Under the pieces are notes generated by a model that saw only the letters and a list, made by a program, of their open reading frames with translations, made no database searches and had not been told where the DNA came from. Position numbers and translations under genes: made by a program. A DNA stretch of 56,938 nt from Candidatus Rifleibacteriota bacterium. GTDB lineage: Bacteria > Riflebacteria > Ozemobacteria > Ozemobacterales > Ozemobacteraceae. Below are positions 25,089 to 34,215 of the stretch, in pieces; positions within the stretch are counted from its first letter, which is position 1; each line of letters opens with the position of its first letter. The stretch spans positions 1-56,938 of the forward strand of contig JAKQKW010000283.1 of assembly GCA_029560455.1 (NCBI GenBank). Reading direction: 5' to 3'.

Positions 25089-25937
25089 ATGCGTTTGAGA
25101 AGAATCTTTATCATTGTTCTTTTTGCCCTGCTGGCTGTCACCGGCCCCGCCGCTGCCGAACTTTATCTGAGTTCCGGCCCCCATTTCTTCAGGGTACAGG
25201 CAATGAACGGCAGCTTCAAAGATATCCAGAATGCCCGTGGCCGCGTTTTCGTCTCTGGTAATTCCGCCCGCATCGATGTCGAAGCCGACGGTTACCGTTC
25301 AGGCTATGAATACGTCATGCTGCAACCAAACGTTACCAGCTATTACGTGCGCGTTCGCCTCGAAGAACCGATGGTGTCGATGAATCTCGTCGATAACGAC
25401 CTCAAACCGATTGCCAACAGCTCTTTCAGCCACTATTCACAGAATATGTACTGGGCCGACGAATTCGGTTTTACCGGCCAGTTTCCGAAATCCGGTTTCG
25501 AAAAGCTTACCGCCCGCAACTTTTCGGTGCGCATCAACCATCTCTACGCCTTCGCCCCAAGAGTCTACCTGACCTCCAATGGTGATTACTGGCGCTTCGA
25601 AATTGTTGTTAAGCGCCGCGACATGAACAGCATGTTTATCAACCGCTTCGAAATCATGATCGAGCGCGACCCGGTCGTTGCTCCGCCCGCAACTGCTGAG
25701 CTGATTGCTCTCGCTGCCGATTACAGCCACAATCTGGAACTGGCCGCCGCTGCCCGCAGTGAAGATGAAACCCTGCTGCTGCAGAGTCGCCTCGAGTCAA
25801 ATGCCGCACAGATCATCGCAAACTTTGCCAGTCTCTCGGCTGATGATCAAAACGAAGTTATGGCACAGCTTACCCGGGAAAGCCCTCTTACCCGCACACT
25901 TAAAGGCATCGCCGCCTTCGAAAATCTTCACAGATAA
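25089..25937 (+). CDS. Exported protein, unknown
   Basis: A 282-residue protein with a clear signal peptide (MRLRRIFIIVLFALLAVTGPAAA) and a predicted beta-rich mature part (residues 24-200; ELYLSSGPHFFRVQAMNGSF, YRSGYEYVMLQPNVTSYYV) followed by an Ala/Leu-rich helical C-terminus. RBS CAGGAGAG before ATG 25089; a strong terminator follows, so it is monocistronic. Not recognised. Confidence 0.7.
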   Translation: MRLRRIFIIVLFALLAVTGPAAAELYLSSGPHFFRVQAMNGSFKDIQNARGRVFVSGNSARIDVEADGYRSGYEYVMLQPNVTSYYVRVRLEEPMVSMNLVDNDLKPIANSSFSHYSQNMYWADEFGFTGQFPKSGFEKLTARNFSVRINHLYAFAPRVYLTSNGDYWRFEIVVKRRDMNSMFINRFEIMIERDPVVAPPATAELIALAADYSHNLELAAAARSEDETLLLQSRLESNAAQIIANFASLSADDQNEVMAQLTRESPLTRTLKGIAAFENLHR

Positions 25938-25958
25938 CACCAGCGTCTATTAAACCAG

Positions 25959-25997
25959 TCCCGGTAAAGCCATATTCATGGCTTTACCGGGGTTTTT
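25959..25997 (+). terminator. Rho-independent terminator
   Basis: CCGGTAAAGCCAT / ATGGCTTTACCGG (13 bp, extendable by one), loop ATTC, then GGTTTTT. Confidence 0.9.
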
Positions 25998-26105
25998 GAC
26001 TTTTTGCGCCGCCCGGACTGAATCTCTTTGAAATTTTTCTCAGTCAGCTGGCTTCAGACCGGTGGCAGTATTAAAAGTGTCTTTACACTGTTATCTGAAC
26101 AATAT

Positions 26106-26134
26106 TTGCCATCGCCGCCCGATTCGGCTATGCT
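26106..26134 (+). promoter_or_regulatory. Candidate promoter of the EVE-macro operon
   Basis: TTGCCA (26106-26111), a 17-nt spacer and TATGCT (26129-26134); the start point is about 20 nt before ATG 26163. Confidence 0.5.
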
Positions 26135-26162
26135 GCCAGAAAACCAGTTTCGGGCCCGCCCG

Positions 26163-26657
26163 ATGAAAGAGAGTGAAAAAGTGCAATTCTGGCTGATGAA
26201 AAGTGAACCTTCGGTATATTCGATACAGGATCTGCAGCGTGACGGCAAAACCGCCTGGGAAGGCGTTCGCAACTATCAGGCCCGCAACTTCATGCGCGAT
26301 GAAATGCAGGTCGGTGATCTGGTGCTTTTTTATCACTCGAATGCCGACCCGTCAGGCGTTGCCGGGGTGGCAAAAGTCGCAGGCAAGGCTTACCCCGACG
26401 CAGCAGCTTTCGATCGCAAAAGCCGATATTTCGACGAGCGCAGCACTCCTGAAAAGCCGCTCTGGTTCCTCGTTGACGTCGCTTTTGTCGCCGCTTTCAA
26501 AGAAATTCTCTCCCTCGAAAAAATCAAACAGGCGAAGGAACTCGAAGGCATTATGGTCGCCAGACGAGGTATGCGCCTTTCGATTCAGCCTGTTTCCGAA
26601 GCCCATTTTAAACATATCTGCAACATGGCTGGCTGCCGTCTGCCTAAGGATATCTGA
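26163..26657 (+). CDS. EVE domain protein
   Basis: EVE-domain protein (PUA-like fold that reads modified bases in nucleic acids), 164 aa. The family signature [18 protein letters not shown] opens the domain, followed by [27 protein letters not shown] and PLWFLVDV. Start: ATG 26163, eight residues before the domain, gives the usual family length; the frame runs open to 26028 without conservation. It is followed at once by a macro-domain gene (ATG 26659), so both probably act on nucleotide or nucleic-acid modification. Confidence 0.88.
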   Translation: MKESEKVQFWLMKSEPSVYSIQDLQRDGKTAWEGVRNYQARNFMRDEMQVGDLVLFYHSNADPSGVAGVAKVAGKAYPDAAAFDRKSRYFDERSTPEKPLWFLVDVAFVAAFKEILSLEKIKQAKELEGIMVARRGMRLSIQPVSEAHFKHICNMAGCRLPKDI

Positions 26658-26658
26658 A

Positions 26659-27174
26659 ATGAACAAAACCAGAGTCAGTGCCGTTCAGTGCGATATTACC
26701 CGGTTAAAGGTCGATGCTATCGTAAATGCTGCGAACAGCAGCCTGCTCGGCGGTGGCGGAGTTGACGGGGCGATTCACCGCGCTGCCGGCCCTGATCTGT
26801 TGCAAGTCTGCCGGACTCTCGGTGGCTGCAACACCGGCGATGCAAAAATCACCCCCGGCTTCAACCTGCCGGCAAAATACGTTATTCACACGGTCGGCCC
26901 GGTCTGGCGCGGCGGCAGTCAGAATGAGCCGACCCTGCTTGCCAGCTGCTACCGCAGATCTCTCGATCTGGCGGTTGCCAATAAACTTCGCAGTATTGCC
27001 TTTCCGGCGATCAGCACCGGCGTTTACGGCTACCCGATAGGTGCGGCGACTAAAATCGCCGTTGCAACGGTCACAGACTTTCTTCGCGAGACCGGCGAAG
27101 ACCTTGAAGTGATATTCTGCTGCTTCTCGGCCGGAGATCTGGCAATTTATCAGTCTGAACTCAACAACCGCTGA
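26659..27174 (+). CDS. Macro domain protein (ADP-ribose/O-acetyl-ADP-ribose hydrolase type)
   Basis: A 171-aa stand-alone macro domain close to YmdB/Macro[21 protein letters not shown] with [29 protein letters not shown], and [12 protein letters not shown], which together form the ADP-ribose pocket and catalytic loop. Such proteins remove ADP-ribose from acidic residues or deacetylate O-acetyl-ADP-ribose. Start ATG 26659 follows AAGGA at 26646-26650, one base after the EVE stop. Confidence 0.92.
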   Translation: MNKTRVSAVQCDITRLKVDAIVNAANSSLLGGGGVDGAIHRAAGPDLLQVCRTLGGCNTGDAKITPGFNLPAKYVIHTVGPVWRGGSQNEPTLLASCYRRSLDLAVANKLRSIAFPAISTGVYGYPIGAATKIAVATVTDFLRETGEDLEVIFCCFSAGDLAIYQSELNNR

Positions 27175-27440
27175 ATCCAGGCTGTCTTCGCAATAGTGGC
27201 CTGTCAACATTGAACGTGAAAAATCAGAGATGCCACGTCATCCCTGCGGTTGTCTCCGAAGGGCCGGTAAAGCATGAGTCTAAGCCGTTGCATGTAAGAT
27301 CTCCGCGCCCGCTTTTGCGAGTGCAGGCTTTGCATGGATGACCTGATGGTTGTCTGTTCCTGAAGCCATACGCAACACAGAACCCGGATTATCGTATTAC
27401 GAACCCGTGTGCCTCTCCCGGAAAACCTGTGTGGGTTGAA
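27175..27440 (-). repeat. 266-bp intergenic region with foldable repeat-like core
   Basis: Stem GTCATCC-x-TGC (27237-27247) / GCA-x-GGATGAC (27332-27342) encloses hairpin GCGCCCGC/GCGAGTGC (27305-27324, loop TTTT, one mismatch). Further on, TCGT/ACGA (27392-27402) lies within ACACAG/CTGTGT (27375-27380 with 27427-27432). On the minus strand the ordered blocks GCAAAA, GCGGGCG, GGCTTAGA and CCGG occur with nearly the same spacing as in the candidate RNA at 10361-10410. No coding sequence seen. Confidence 0.45.
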
Positions 27441-28454
27441 TTATTTGCCTTTGTGGCTTAGCAGGCCGAGTTTTTCAAGCTCGCGGCACAATGTCTCAGA
27501 GTCGCTCCAGATAATGAATGGCAGGCCGAGTTTTTTGAAGCTGGCAGCATGCTCATTCAGCTTCTGCAGGTGTTTTTCATCGTCTGAAACCAGATGAATG
27601 ACAACCGCTTTTATCAGGCCGGGTTTTGCCAGACTGGCGGCAAATTCGGCGTAAATCTGCGGATCTTTCTCGCCACTGTCACCGAAAAGCAGCATCGGCA
27701 TCTGTGGAAACCGGCCGGCAATAGTCAGCAGCCAGCCAAGCTTGTGCTGCTGATGACTACCGCCCGTCAGACTTTTTTTGAGAATCAGTGTTCCCTGCGG
27801 GAAACCATTCGTTTGCAGAAAGGTTTTCAGAGTTCGACTCAGAAATGCCGGGGAACTGCTGAGGTAGAAAAAATGAGGGTTGTGCAGCCCCGCCGTGCCG
27901 GACGCGATGGCTTTGTACAGCTCAGGGGTGCCTCTGACCGGTTCACGGCTTTTGCTGCTTTTCAGCAGCGAATTGTAGACCATCTTCAGGCGACTGGTAA
28001 CTTCGGTGACCAGAATGGTATCGTCAACGTCACTGACAATGACGGTTTCAATTGGTTCTGAGAAGGAAAACCGCTCAAAGTAAAGCTGCTGGCCCTCATG
28101 CCCGACAGAAATGCTGAAGCTGCTTATCGAAGCTGGTCTGATTGTACCCGAAAATTCACCGTTCTGAACCACAGCTGAACAGCTTGCGCCTTCGGTCTCG
28201 ATGTCGACTGTGCTGCTTGCCAGCCAGGATCGCAGCATGCCTGATATTCGCGCTCTCTTGCCAATCGGTTGTTTGAAAGGATCGGCTGCCGAAATGACTC
28301 CGGAAAAGCTTATCGTCTGACTCGCTGGCTCAGGGAACACCCTTAGATCATAAAGATCCGCCGCTTTTACCACCGGTATGATCGTAGCAGCTATTATTAC
28401 AGCAGCCAGCCATTTTTGCATTTTTTTCAAGGTTTTCAACATTGTTTTTTTCAC
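27441..28454 (-). CDS. App1-like phosphatidate phosphatase (DUF2183), exported
   Basis: A 337-residue protein with a signal-type N-terminus (MQKWLAAVIIAATIIPVVKA), an N-terminal beta domain, and a C-terminal HAD-like DUF2183 catalytic domain: VIVSDVDDTIL (DxDxT), FFYLSSSP, KLGWLLTIAGRFP and LLFGDSGEKDP. Yeast App1 with this domain dephosphorylates phosphatidate. The longest frame opens at GTG 28454, exactly one base inside of the end of the MITE-like copy 2; ATG 28442 and ATG 28421 are alternatives. None has a good ribosome binding site, so the element seems to have replaced the natural upstream region. Confidence 0.82.
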   Translation of the reverse strand: MKKTMLKTLKKMQKWLAAVIIAATIIPVVKAADLYDLRVFPEPASQTISFSGVISAADPFKQPIGKRARISGMLRSWLASSTVDIETEGASCSAVVQNGEFSGTIRPASISSFSISVGHEGQQLYFERFSFSEPIETVIVSDVDDTILVTEVTSRLKMVYNSLLKSSKSREPVRGTPELYKAIASGTAGLHNPHFFYLSSSPAFLSRTLKTFLQTNGFPQGTLILKKSLTGGSHQQHKLGWLLTIAGRFPQMPMLLFGDSGEKDPQIYAEFAASLAKPGLIKAVVIHLVSDDEKHLQKLNEHAASFKKLGLPFIIWSDSETLCRELEKLGLLSHKGK

Positions 28455-28627
28455 TTATTGATAACTGTAAATCAAAAGCAGAATCGTTTGTAATAGCAGG
28501 AACGGGGAGAAGTCGGGATTGCTTTTTCGTAAGCTTGTGAGTGAAGCGAATCGCTGGAGAAAAAGCAACCCGACTGATAGACCGGGCCGACGAACCGGTT
28601 CAACTTTGTTTCTGCAGTAATCAATAA
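28455..28627. repeat. MITE-like element, copy 2 (173 bp, short form)
   Basis: Same outer parts and orientation as copy 1: TTATTGATAACTG at one end and CAGTAATCAATAA at the other, with GTCGGGATTGCTTTTT / AAAAAGCAACCCGAC inside. The centre is reduced to about 30 bp with a small AGCGA/TCGCT hairpin. It abuts the start of the DUF2183 gene (minus strand). A frame running through it (28455-28715 minus) is a by-product of the repeat. Confidence 0.8.
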
Positions 28628-28755
28628 TCCGGCAGTTCGATTGATGCGATTTACGCATGAGCTCCAACCAGTTTGTTTTTCGGGGGCATAATCGATTTGC
28701 ATTATCTGTGTTCATCTGTGGCGGTTTTGGGGCTTAAATTAGCGTAAATCAACCG

Positions 28756-30255
28756 TCAGAGGGTCGTGAACTGAATGCGGTCGATTCGATAACCAAAACC
28801 GTTCACATACTGGTCACTGCTGAGCAGAAGCTCGGCGGTATCGCCCTCGATAACCTCTGACCAGCCTTCACCAAAGACACCATTGATAGTCTCGACCGGC
28901 ATCTCGCTGCCCGGAACACAAATCTTGAGCAGATCGCCATGGTGGTTGACTTCTATACGCGAAAAATGCAGTCTGAAACGGGTAACGCCCGGTACTTTCA
29001 CGGTCTGGCGGTCTTCTTTGCCGTTGTGATAAGGGTGCAGCGACTCGATCACCCGGTCTTCACTCTGCCATTTGTTGAAATCGTAATCTGGCAGCCGTTT
29101 CCCGGTTTTGTTCTGCAGCGCATTCGCCACGTTGAGACGCAGCCCGCCCTTGACGTAGCGGCCGAGACCGCGCACCTGGTCTGCTCCGTTTATCAGAGCA
29201 GCCTTAACCTGTTGCCATGTCCAGTCGGGGTTCTGGCACCAGACCATGGTTGCCGCCGCCGCAACCTGCGGGCATGCCTGCGAGGTGCCTGAAAAGGCAC
29301 GGTAGACATTTTTTGGCATAAGAGAAAAGATGTTTTGCCCCGGTGCCGCGATTTCGACCATTGAACCATAATTGGCAAAACTCGACATGTCACGGTTGTC
29401 TGTAGCGCCAACCACCAACTGGTTCGGCACGCCGTAGCATGCGGGATAATCTTTTTCTTCAGGGTTGTCGAGGTCTTTGCGCGAGTTGCCGCTGGCGCAG
29501 ACGAACAGGGCCCCCTTGTCATGCGTATAACGCACGGCATCCTGCATTGCCTGGGTGAACGATGGGGTGCCATAACTGTTTGAGAGCACCCTGGCGCCGT
29601 TATCCACCGCATATCTTACCGCCCGGGCCACCTCTTCGCTGTAAAGAGTGCCGCCCAGTCCGAAAATCTTTACAATCATGATCTTAAGGCCTGTATTCAT
29701 GCCGGTGACACCGATGCCATTGTTGGCAGTTGCGCCGATAATAGCGCCGCAGTGGGTGCCGTGATACTGGTCGTCCTGAATGTCGCCGGTTTTTCTGACA
29801 AAATTATAACCGTGTACATCATCGATGAAGCCGTTGCCGTCGTCGTCGATGCCGTTGTTGCGCTTGTCATTGCCATCGGCGTCGGGGCCGCTTTCGCCCG
29901 GGTTTACCCAGAGTATCGCCGGGTCGATGTCTTCATGCTTCAGATCGAGCCCAGAATCGACAATTGCCAGAATGATATCTTTTTTTGGCTGCCAGAGGTT
30001 CCAGGCCTGCCGCATCGCAGAATCACAGCCAGAAATGCCGGTCTGCCCCTTGTCATCTGCCTGCCCGAGATTTTCAAGGTGCCACTGCTTCTCAAAAAAC
30101 GGGTCGTTCGGAAACATGCCTTCGCGGCTGCGCGTGATATCAGATTTTGTGTATTCGCGCCCGGTGTCTGCCGGTTCAAACGGCTGGCATGGCACTTCGG
30201 CAGCACTAACCGGTGAAGAAAGCAGCAGCATGAGAAGCATTGCGAACAACGGCAT
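28756..30255 (-). CDS. Secreted subtilisin-like serine protease (S8)
   Basis: A 499-aa subtilase: signal peptide (MPLFAMLLMLLLSSPVSA), a short propeptide-like segment, and the peptidase domain with Asp100 in LAIVDSGLDL, His165 in YHGTHCGAI and Ser325 in FSGTSQACPQ. A C-terminal beta extension of about 120 residues follows. DGNDKRNNGIDDDGNGFIDD is a calcium-binding-like insert seen in related family members. Start: ATG 30255 has GGAGG 9 nt upstream; the ATG at 30273 overlaps that site. Confidence 0.93.
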   Translation of the reverse strand: MPLFAMLLMLLLSSPVSAAEVPCQPFEPADTGREYTKSDITRSREGMFPNDPFFEKQWHLENLGQADDKGQTGISGCDSAMRQAWNLWQPKKDIILAIVDSGLDLKHEDIDPAILWVNPGESGPDADGNDKRNNGIDDDGNGFIDDVHGYNFVRKTGDIQDDQYHGTHCGAIIGATANNGIGVTGMNTGLKIMIVKIFGLGGTLYSEEVARAVRYAVDNGARVLSNSYGTPSFTQAMQDAVRYTHDKGALFVCASGNSRKDLDNPEEKDYPACYGVPNQLVVGATDNRDMSSFANYGSMVEIAAPGQNIFSLMPKNVYRAFSGTSQACPQVAAAATMVWCQNPDWTWQQVKAALINGADQVRGLGRYVKGGLRLNVANALQNKTGKRLPDYDFNKWQSEDRVIESLHPYHNGKEDRQTVKVPGVTRFRLHFSRIEVNHHGDLLKICVPGSEMPVETINGVFGEGWSEVIEGDTAELLLSSDQYVNGFGYRIDRIQFTTL

Positions 30256-30396
30256 GGAATTTACCTCCGGCATTTTCTTTTACCTGTTTATCATACACCA
30301 GTTTCTACCGTCAGAGAACAGGTGATAAAAATTCGCATGGCAAAAATGTTGCAATGCAAAACTTTGAAAAAAAATTCACAAACCAGGTTGCAAACC

Positions 30397-30426
30397 TTGA
30401 CTTGTTAAGTCTTTTTGGCTTAATAT
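30397..30426 (+). promoter_or_regulatory. Promoter of the PFOR gene
   Basis: TTGACT (30397-30402), an 18-nt spacer and TAATAT (30421-30426), giving a leader of about 60 nt with the short stem TGCC-TTTC-GGCA just after the start point. Confidence 0.55.
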
Positions 30427-30493
30427 CACCTTGCCTTTCGGCACCGGAATTTTTTCAGCCCGATGCCAATAACATTCAGGCAGGAGTGCGATT

Positions 30494-33400
30494 GTGACTA
30501 AAAAGACATACGCAATGATGGATGGGAACGAAGCTACCGCGCTGGTCGCGCACAAAACCAATGAAGTAATCGCGATCTACCCGATTACACCCTCCAGCAA
30601 TATGGGCGAACACGCTGATGCGTGGACAGCCGCTGGTCAGAAAAACGTCTGGGGTACAATCCCGACCGTTTGTGAAATGCAGTCAGAAGGCGGCGCCGCC
30701 GGTGCCGTTCACGGCTCTTTGACCACCGGTGCTCTTACCACTACTTTTACCGCTTCTCAGGGCCTTCTGCTCATGATTCCGAACATGTACAAAATCGCCG
30801 GTGAACTCACTTCCACCGTATTCCATGTTTCGGCCCGCTCACTGGCCTGCGCCGCCCTCTCGATTTTCGGCGACCACAGCGACGTAATGTCAACCCGCCA
30901 GACCGGTTTCGCGCTGCTCGCTTCCAACTCTGTTCAGGAAGCCCACGACATGGCCCTGATCGCTCAGGCTGCCACCCTTGAAAGCCGCGTACCGTTCATT
31001 CATTTCTTCGATGGTTTCAGAACTTCTCACGAAGTTAACAAAATCGAACTGATCTCTGATGAAAACATCAAGGCCATGATCGATGACAAACTGGTTCTCG
31101 AACATCGCGCCCGCGGCCTCAACCCTGATCGCCCGACCATGCGCGGTACCGCTCAGAACCCCGATGTCTATTTCCAGGGTCGCGAAACTGTAAACCCCTT
31201 CTACGACAAGACCCCCGAAATCGTTCTCAAGGCCATGAAAAAATTCGCCAAGCTGACCGGCCGCGAATACAGCCTGTTTGATTACGTCGGCGACCCGAAG
31301 GCTGAACGCGTTATCGTTGCCATGGGCAGCGGCGCCGAAACCATTCACGAAGTCGTTGAATACCTCAATGCCAAAGGCGAAAAAGTTGGTCTCGTTAAAG
31401 CCCGCCTGTATCGCCCGTTCAGCGCCGCTCACCTGGTTAAAGCCTTCCCGAAGACCACCAAAGCCATTGCGATTCTCGATCGCACCAAAGAACCGGGCTC
31501 TGCCGGTGAACCTCTTTATATCGACGTAAGAAACAGCATCGGCGAAGCTCTCGAAGCCGAAACCGCGCCGTTCACCAAATGGCCGAGAATCGTCGGCGGC
31601 CGCTACGGTCTCGGTTCAAAAGATTTCACTCCGAACCAGGTTCTGGCCGTATTCGACAACCTCAAAGCCGACAAACCGAAGAATCACTTCACTGTCGGTA
31701 TCGTCGATGACGTGACCAAAACCAGCCTCGAACTCGGCGAATCAGTTGAAACCGGCGACCCGAAAACCTTTGCCGGTATGTTCTACGGTCTGGGTTCTGA
31801 CGGTACCGTTGGCGCCAACAAAGACGCTATCAAGGTTATCGGTGACAAGACCAAAAACAATGCCCAGGGCTATTTCGTTTACGATTCAAAAAAATCAGGC
31901 AGCATGACCATTTCTCACCTGAGATTCGGTGAACAGCCGCTGCGCTGCCCATACCTGATTTCACACGCCAACTTCATTGCCTGCCACAACTACAGCTTCA
32001 TCGAAAAGTATGACATGCTGAAGAACCTCAAAACCGGCGGCACTTTCCTGCTCGAAACCGAATACAGCAAAGACGAAATCTGGGAAAAACTGCCCCTCGA
32101 AACCCAGCAGCGCCTGATCGACAAGAAAGCAAAATTCTATGTCATCAACGCTATCAAGCTTGCTGAATCAATCGGCCTCGGCAACCGCATCAACATCTTC
32201 ATGCAGACCTGTTTCTTCGAAATCTCGAAGATCATGCCGCGCGAAGAATATATGAAATATCTGAAGGACGCCGTCAAGAAAACCTACGGCAAGAAGGGCG
32301 AAGAAGTCGTTAAGATGAATCAGAAAGCCATCGATGTGGCTATCGAAAATCTTTTCGAAGTCAAGATCCCAGCCAAAGCCACTGCCAAGACCAAGATCAA
32401 GGCAGCCATGGTTCTCAAGAACGCTCCGAAAATTGCCCATGACGTTCTCGAACCAATTCTCGCCGGCAAAGGCGACGATGTAACCGTTGGCCAGATGCCA
32501 ATCGACGGCACTTTCCCGACCGGCACCAGCCAGCTCGAAAAACGCAACGTTGGTATCAAAATGCCGCTGTGGGACACTGAAACCTGTATTCAGTGTGGCA
32601 TGTGTTCTCTGGTGTGCCCGCACGCCGCAATCAGAACCAAGGTCTATGATCCGAAGTTCGCCAAGAGCGCTCCGAAGACCTTCAAATCATGCAAAGCCAA
32701 AGGCTTCAAGGAAGACCTGATGTTCACCGTTCAGGTTGCCCCTGAAGACTGCACCGGTTGTGGCGCCTGCATCAGCATCTGCCCGGCTTTCCAGAAAGAT
32801 GCCGCCGGCAAGAAGCTCGAAACCAAAGCGATCAACCTGGCTCACAAAGACGAAACCATGCGTGTCAACGAAGCCGAAAACTGGGATTATTTCCTCAACA
32901 AGATCCCCGATCCGGATCGTTCACTCATCAATCTCAGCACCATCAAGGGCACTCAGTATGTTAAACCGATGATGGAATTCTCGGGCGCCTGCGCTGGCTG
33001 CGGCGAAACCGCCTACATCAAACTGATCACCCAGATCTGCGGCGACCGCCTGATGGTTGCCAACGCTACCGGTTGTTCTTCAATCTATGGCGGCAACCTG
33101 CCGACTACCCCGTACACCACCCGCGCCGATGGCCGTGGTCCGGCCTGGGCCAACAGCCTGTTCGAAGACAACGCTGAATTCGGTATGGGTATGCGCCTCG
33201 CTTCTGACAAGATGATGGAAGAAGCCGTCGAGCTGCTCAACAAAGCCGCTGCCTGCGGTTGCAAGTGCTCAGCCAGCCTCAAGGCCATCGCTGACAAGAT
33301 TCTCGGCAACGCCCAGAAAACCCAGGAAGAAATCGAAACCCAGCGCGCCAACGTCGAAGAACTGAAAAAAGCTCTCAAAGACTGCAAAGATGAAGTCTGT

Positions 33401-34087
33401 GTACGCCTGTTCAATATGGCCCAGTATCTCGTCAAACGCTCAGTCTGGATTATCGGCGGCGACGGTTGGGCATATGACATCGGTTACGGCGGACTCGACC
33501 ACGTTCTCGCCTCCGGCAAGAACGTCAAGGTTCTCGTCATGGACACCGAAGTCTATTCAAATACCGGTGGTCAGATGAGTAAGGCTACCCCGCTCGGCGC
33601 CGTTGCCAAATTCGCCGCCGGTGGTAAAACCATGCCGAAAAAGGACCTGGGCATGATCGCCATGACCTACGGCAATATCTATGTTGCCAAGATCAGCCTC
33701 GGTGCCAACCCGGCTCACGCCCTCAAGACCCTGCTCGAAGCCGAAGCCTACGACGGCCCAGCCATCGTAATCGCTTACAGCCATTGTATCGCCCACGGTA
33801 TCGATATGTCTGAAGGTCTCATTGAACAGAAGAAAGCTGTTGACTCCGGTCACTGGCCGCTCTTCCGCTTCAACCCCGACAATCTGGCACAGGGCAAGAA
33901 CCCGCTGACCCTCGATTCGAAAGAACCGACCCTGCCGCTGGCAGACTACATCTACGGCGAAAACCGCTTCAGAATGCTGAAGAAGTCTAACCCCGATGTG
34001 GCTCTAAAATTTGTAGAACAGGCTCAGAAAGATGTTAAACTGAGATACAGCCTCTACAAACAGCTGGCCGAAATCAAGGTGAGCTGA
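30494..34087 (+). CDS. nifJ: Pyruvate:ferredoxin (flavodoxin) oxidoreductase, single-chain
   Basis: Converts pyruvate and CoA to acetyl-CoA and CO2 with reduction of ferredoxin; a core enzyme of anaerobic carbon metabolism. All domains are fused in 1197 aa: domain I (IYPITPSSNMGEHAD), domain II, gamma domain, ferredoxin domain with CIQCGMCSLVCP (about 698) and CTGCGACISICP (about 753), and TPP domain with CAGCGE (proximal cluster) and GDGWAYDIGYGG...NTGGQMSKATP. Start is GTG 30494 with AGGAG at 30482-30486. Codon use is noticeably more biased (ACC, GGC, AAG, CTC) than in neighbours, consistent with high expression. Confidence 0.97.
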   Translation: MTKKTYAMMDGNEATALVAHKTNEVIAIYPITPSSNMGEHADAWTAAGQKNVWGTIPTVCEMQSEGGAAGAVHGSLTTGALTTTFTASQGLLLMIPNMYKIAGELTSTVFHVSARSLACAALSIFGDHSDVMSTRQTGFALLASNSVQEAHDMALIAQAATLESRVPFIHFFDGFRTSHEVNKIELISDENIKAMIDDKLVLEHRARGLNPDRPTMRGTAQNPDVYFQGRETVNPFYDKTPEIVLKAMKKFAKLTGREYSLFDYVGDPKAERVIVAMGSGAETIHEVVEYLNAKGEKVGLVKARLYRPFSAAHLVKAFPKTTKAIAILDRTKEPGSAGEPLYIDVRNSIGEALEAETAPFTKWPRIVGGRYGLGSKDFTPNQVLAVFDNLKADKPKNHFTVGIVDDVTKTSLELGESVETGDPKTFAGMFYGLGSDGTVGANKDAIKVIGDKTKNNAQGYFVYDSKKSGSMTISHLRFGEQPLRCPYLISHANFIACHNYSFIEKYDMLKNLKTGGTFLLETEYSKDEIWEKLPLETQQRLIDKKAKFYVINAIKLAESIGLGNRINIFMQTCFFEISKIMPREEYMKYLKDAVKKTYGKKGEEVVKMNQKAIDVAIENLFEVKIPAKATAKTKIKAAMVLKNAPKIAHDVLEPILAGKGDDVTVGQMPIDGTFPTGTSQLEKRNVGIKMPLWDTETCIQCGMCSLVCPHAAIRTKVYDPKFAKSAPKTFKSCKAKGFKEDLMFTVQVAPEDCTGCGACISICPAFQKDAAGKKLETKAINLAHKDETMRVNEAENWDYFLNKIPDPDRSLINLSTIKGTQYVKPMMEFSGACAGCGETAYIKLITQICGDRLMVANATGCSSIYGGNLPTTPYTTRADGRGPAWANSLFEDNAEFGMGMRLASDKMMEEAVELLNKAAACGCKCSASLKAIADKILGNAQKTQEEIETQRANVEELKKALKDCKDEVCVRLFNMAQYLVKRSVWIIGGDGWAYDIGYGGLDHVLASGKNVKVLVMDTEVYSNTGGQMSKATPLGAVAKFAAGGKTMPKKDLGMIAMTYGNIYVAKISLGANPAHALKTLLEAEAYDGPAIVIAYSHCIAHGIDMSEGLIEQKKAVDSGHWPLFRFNPDNLAQGKNPLTLDSKEPTLPLADYIYGENRFRMLKKSNPDVALKFVEQAQKDVKLRYSLYKQLAEIKVS

Positions 34088-34118
34088 ACCTCTGTAAAGA
34101 GTCAGAACCCGTTCTAGC

Positions 34119-34150
34119 CGGCAGCCTCCGCAAGGAGGCTGCTTTTTTTA
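34119..34150 (+). terminator. Rho-independent terminator after PFOR
   Basis: GCAGCCTCC / GGAGGCTGC (9 bp), loop GCAA, then seven T. Confidence 0.93.
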
Positions 34151-34215
34151 GTCTTTTGTCTTTAATACTGGTAGAATTTGGCATTCAATTGCACTTGCAG
34201 CAGAGGAACCAAGTT

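Noticed and set aside
26203..26658. Long frame joined to the macro-domain gene
   Set aside because: It is the EVE gene read in another frame; the conserved macro domain starts at ATG 26659 with a good ribosome binding site.
28455..28715. 86-aa minus-strand frame upstream of the DUF2183 gene
   Set aside because: It lies almost wholly in the MITE-like element; the same type of frame appears in copy 1.
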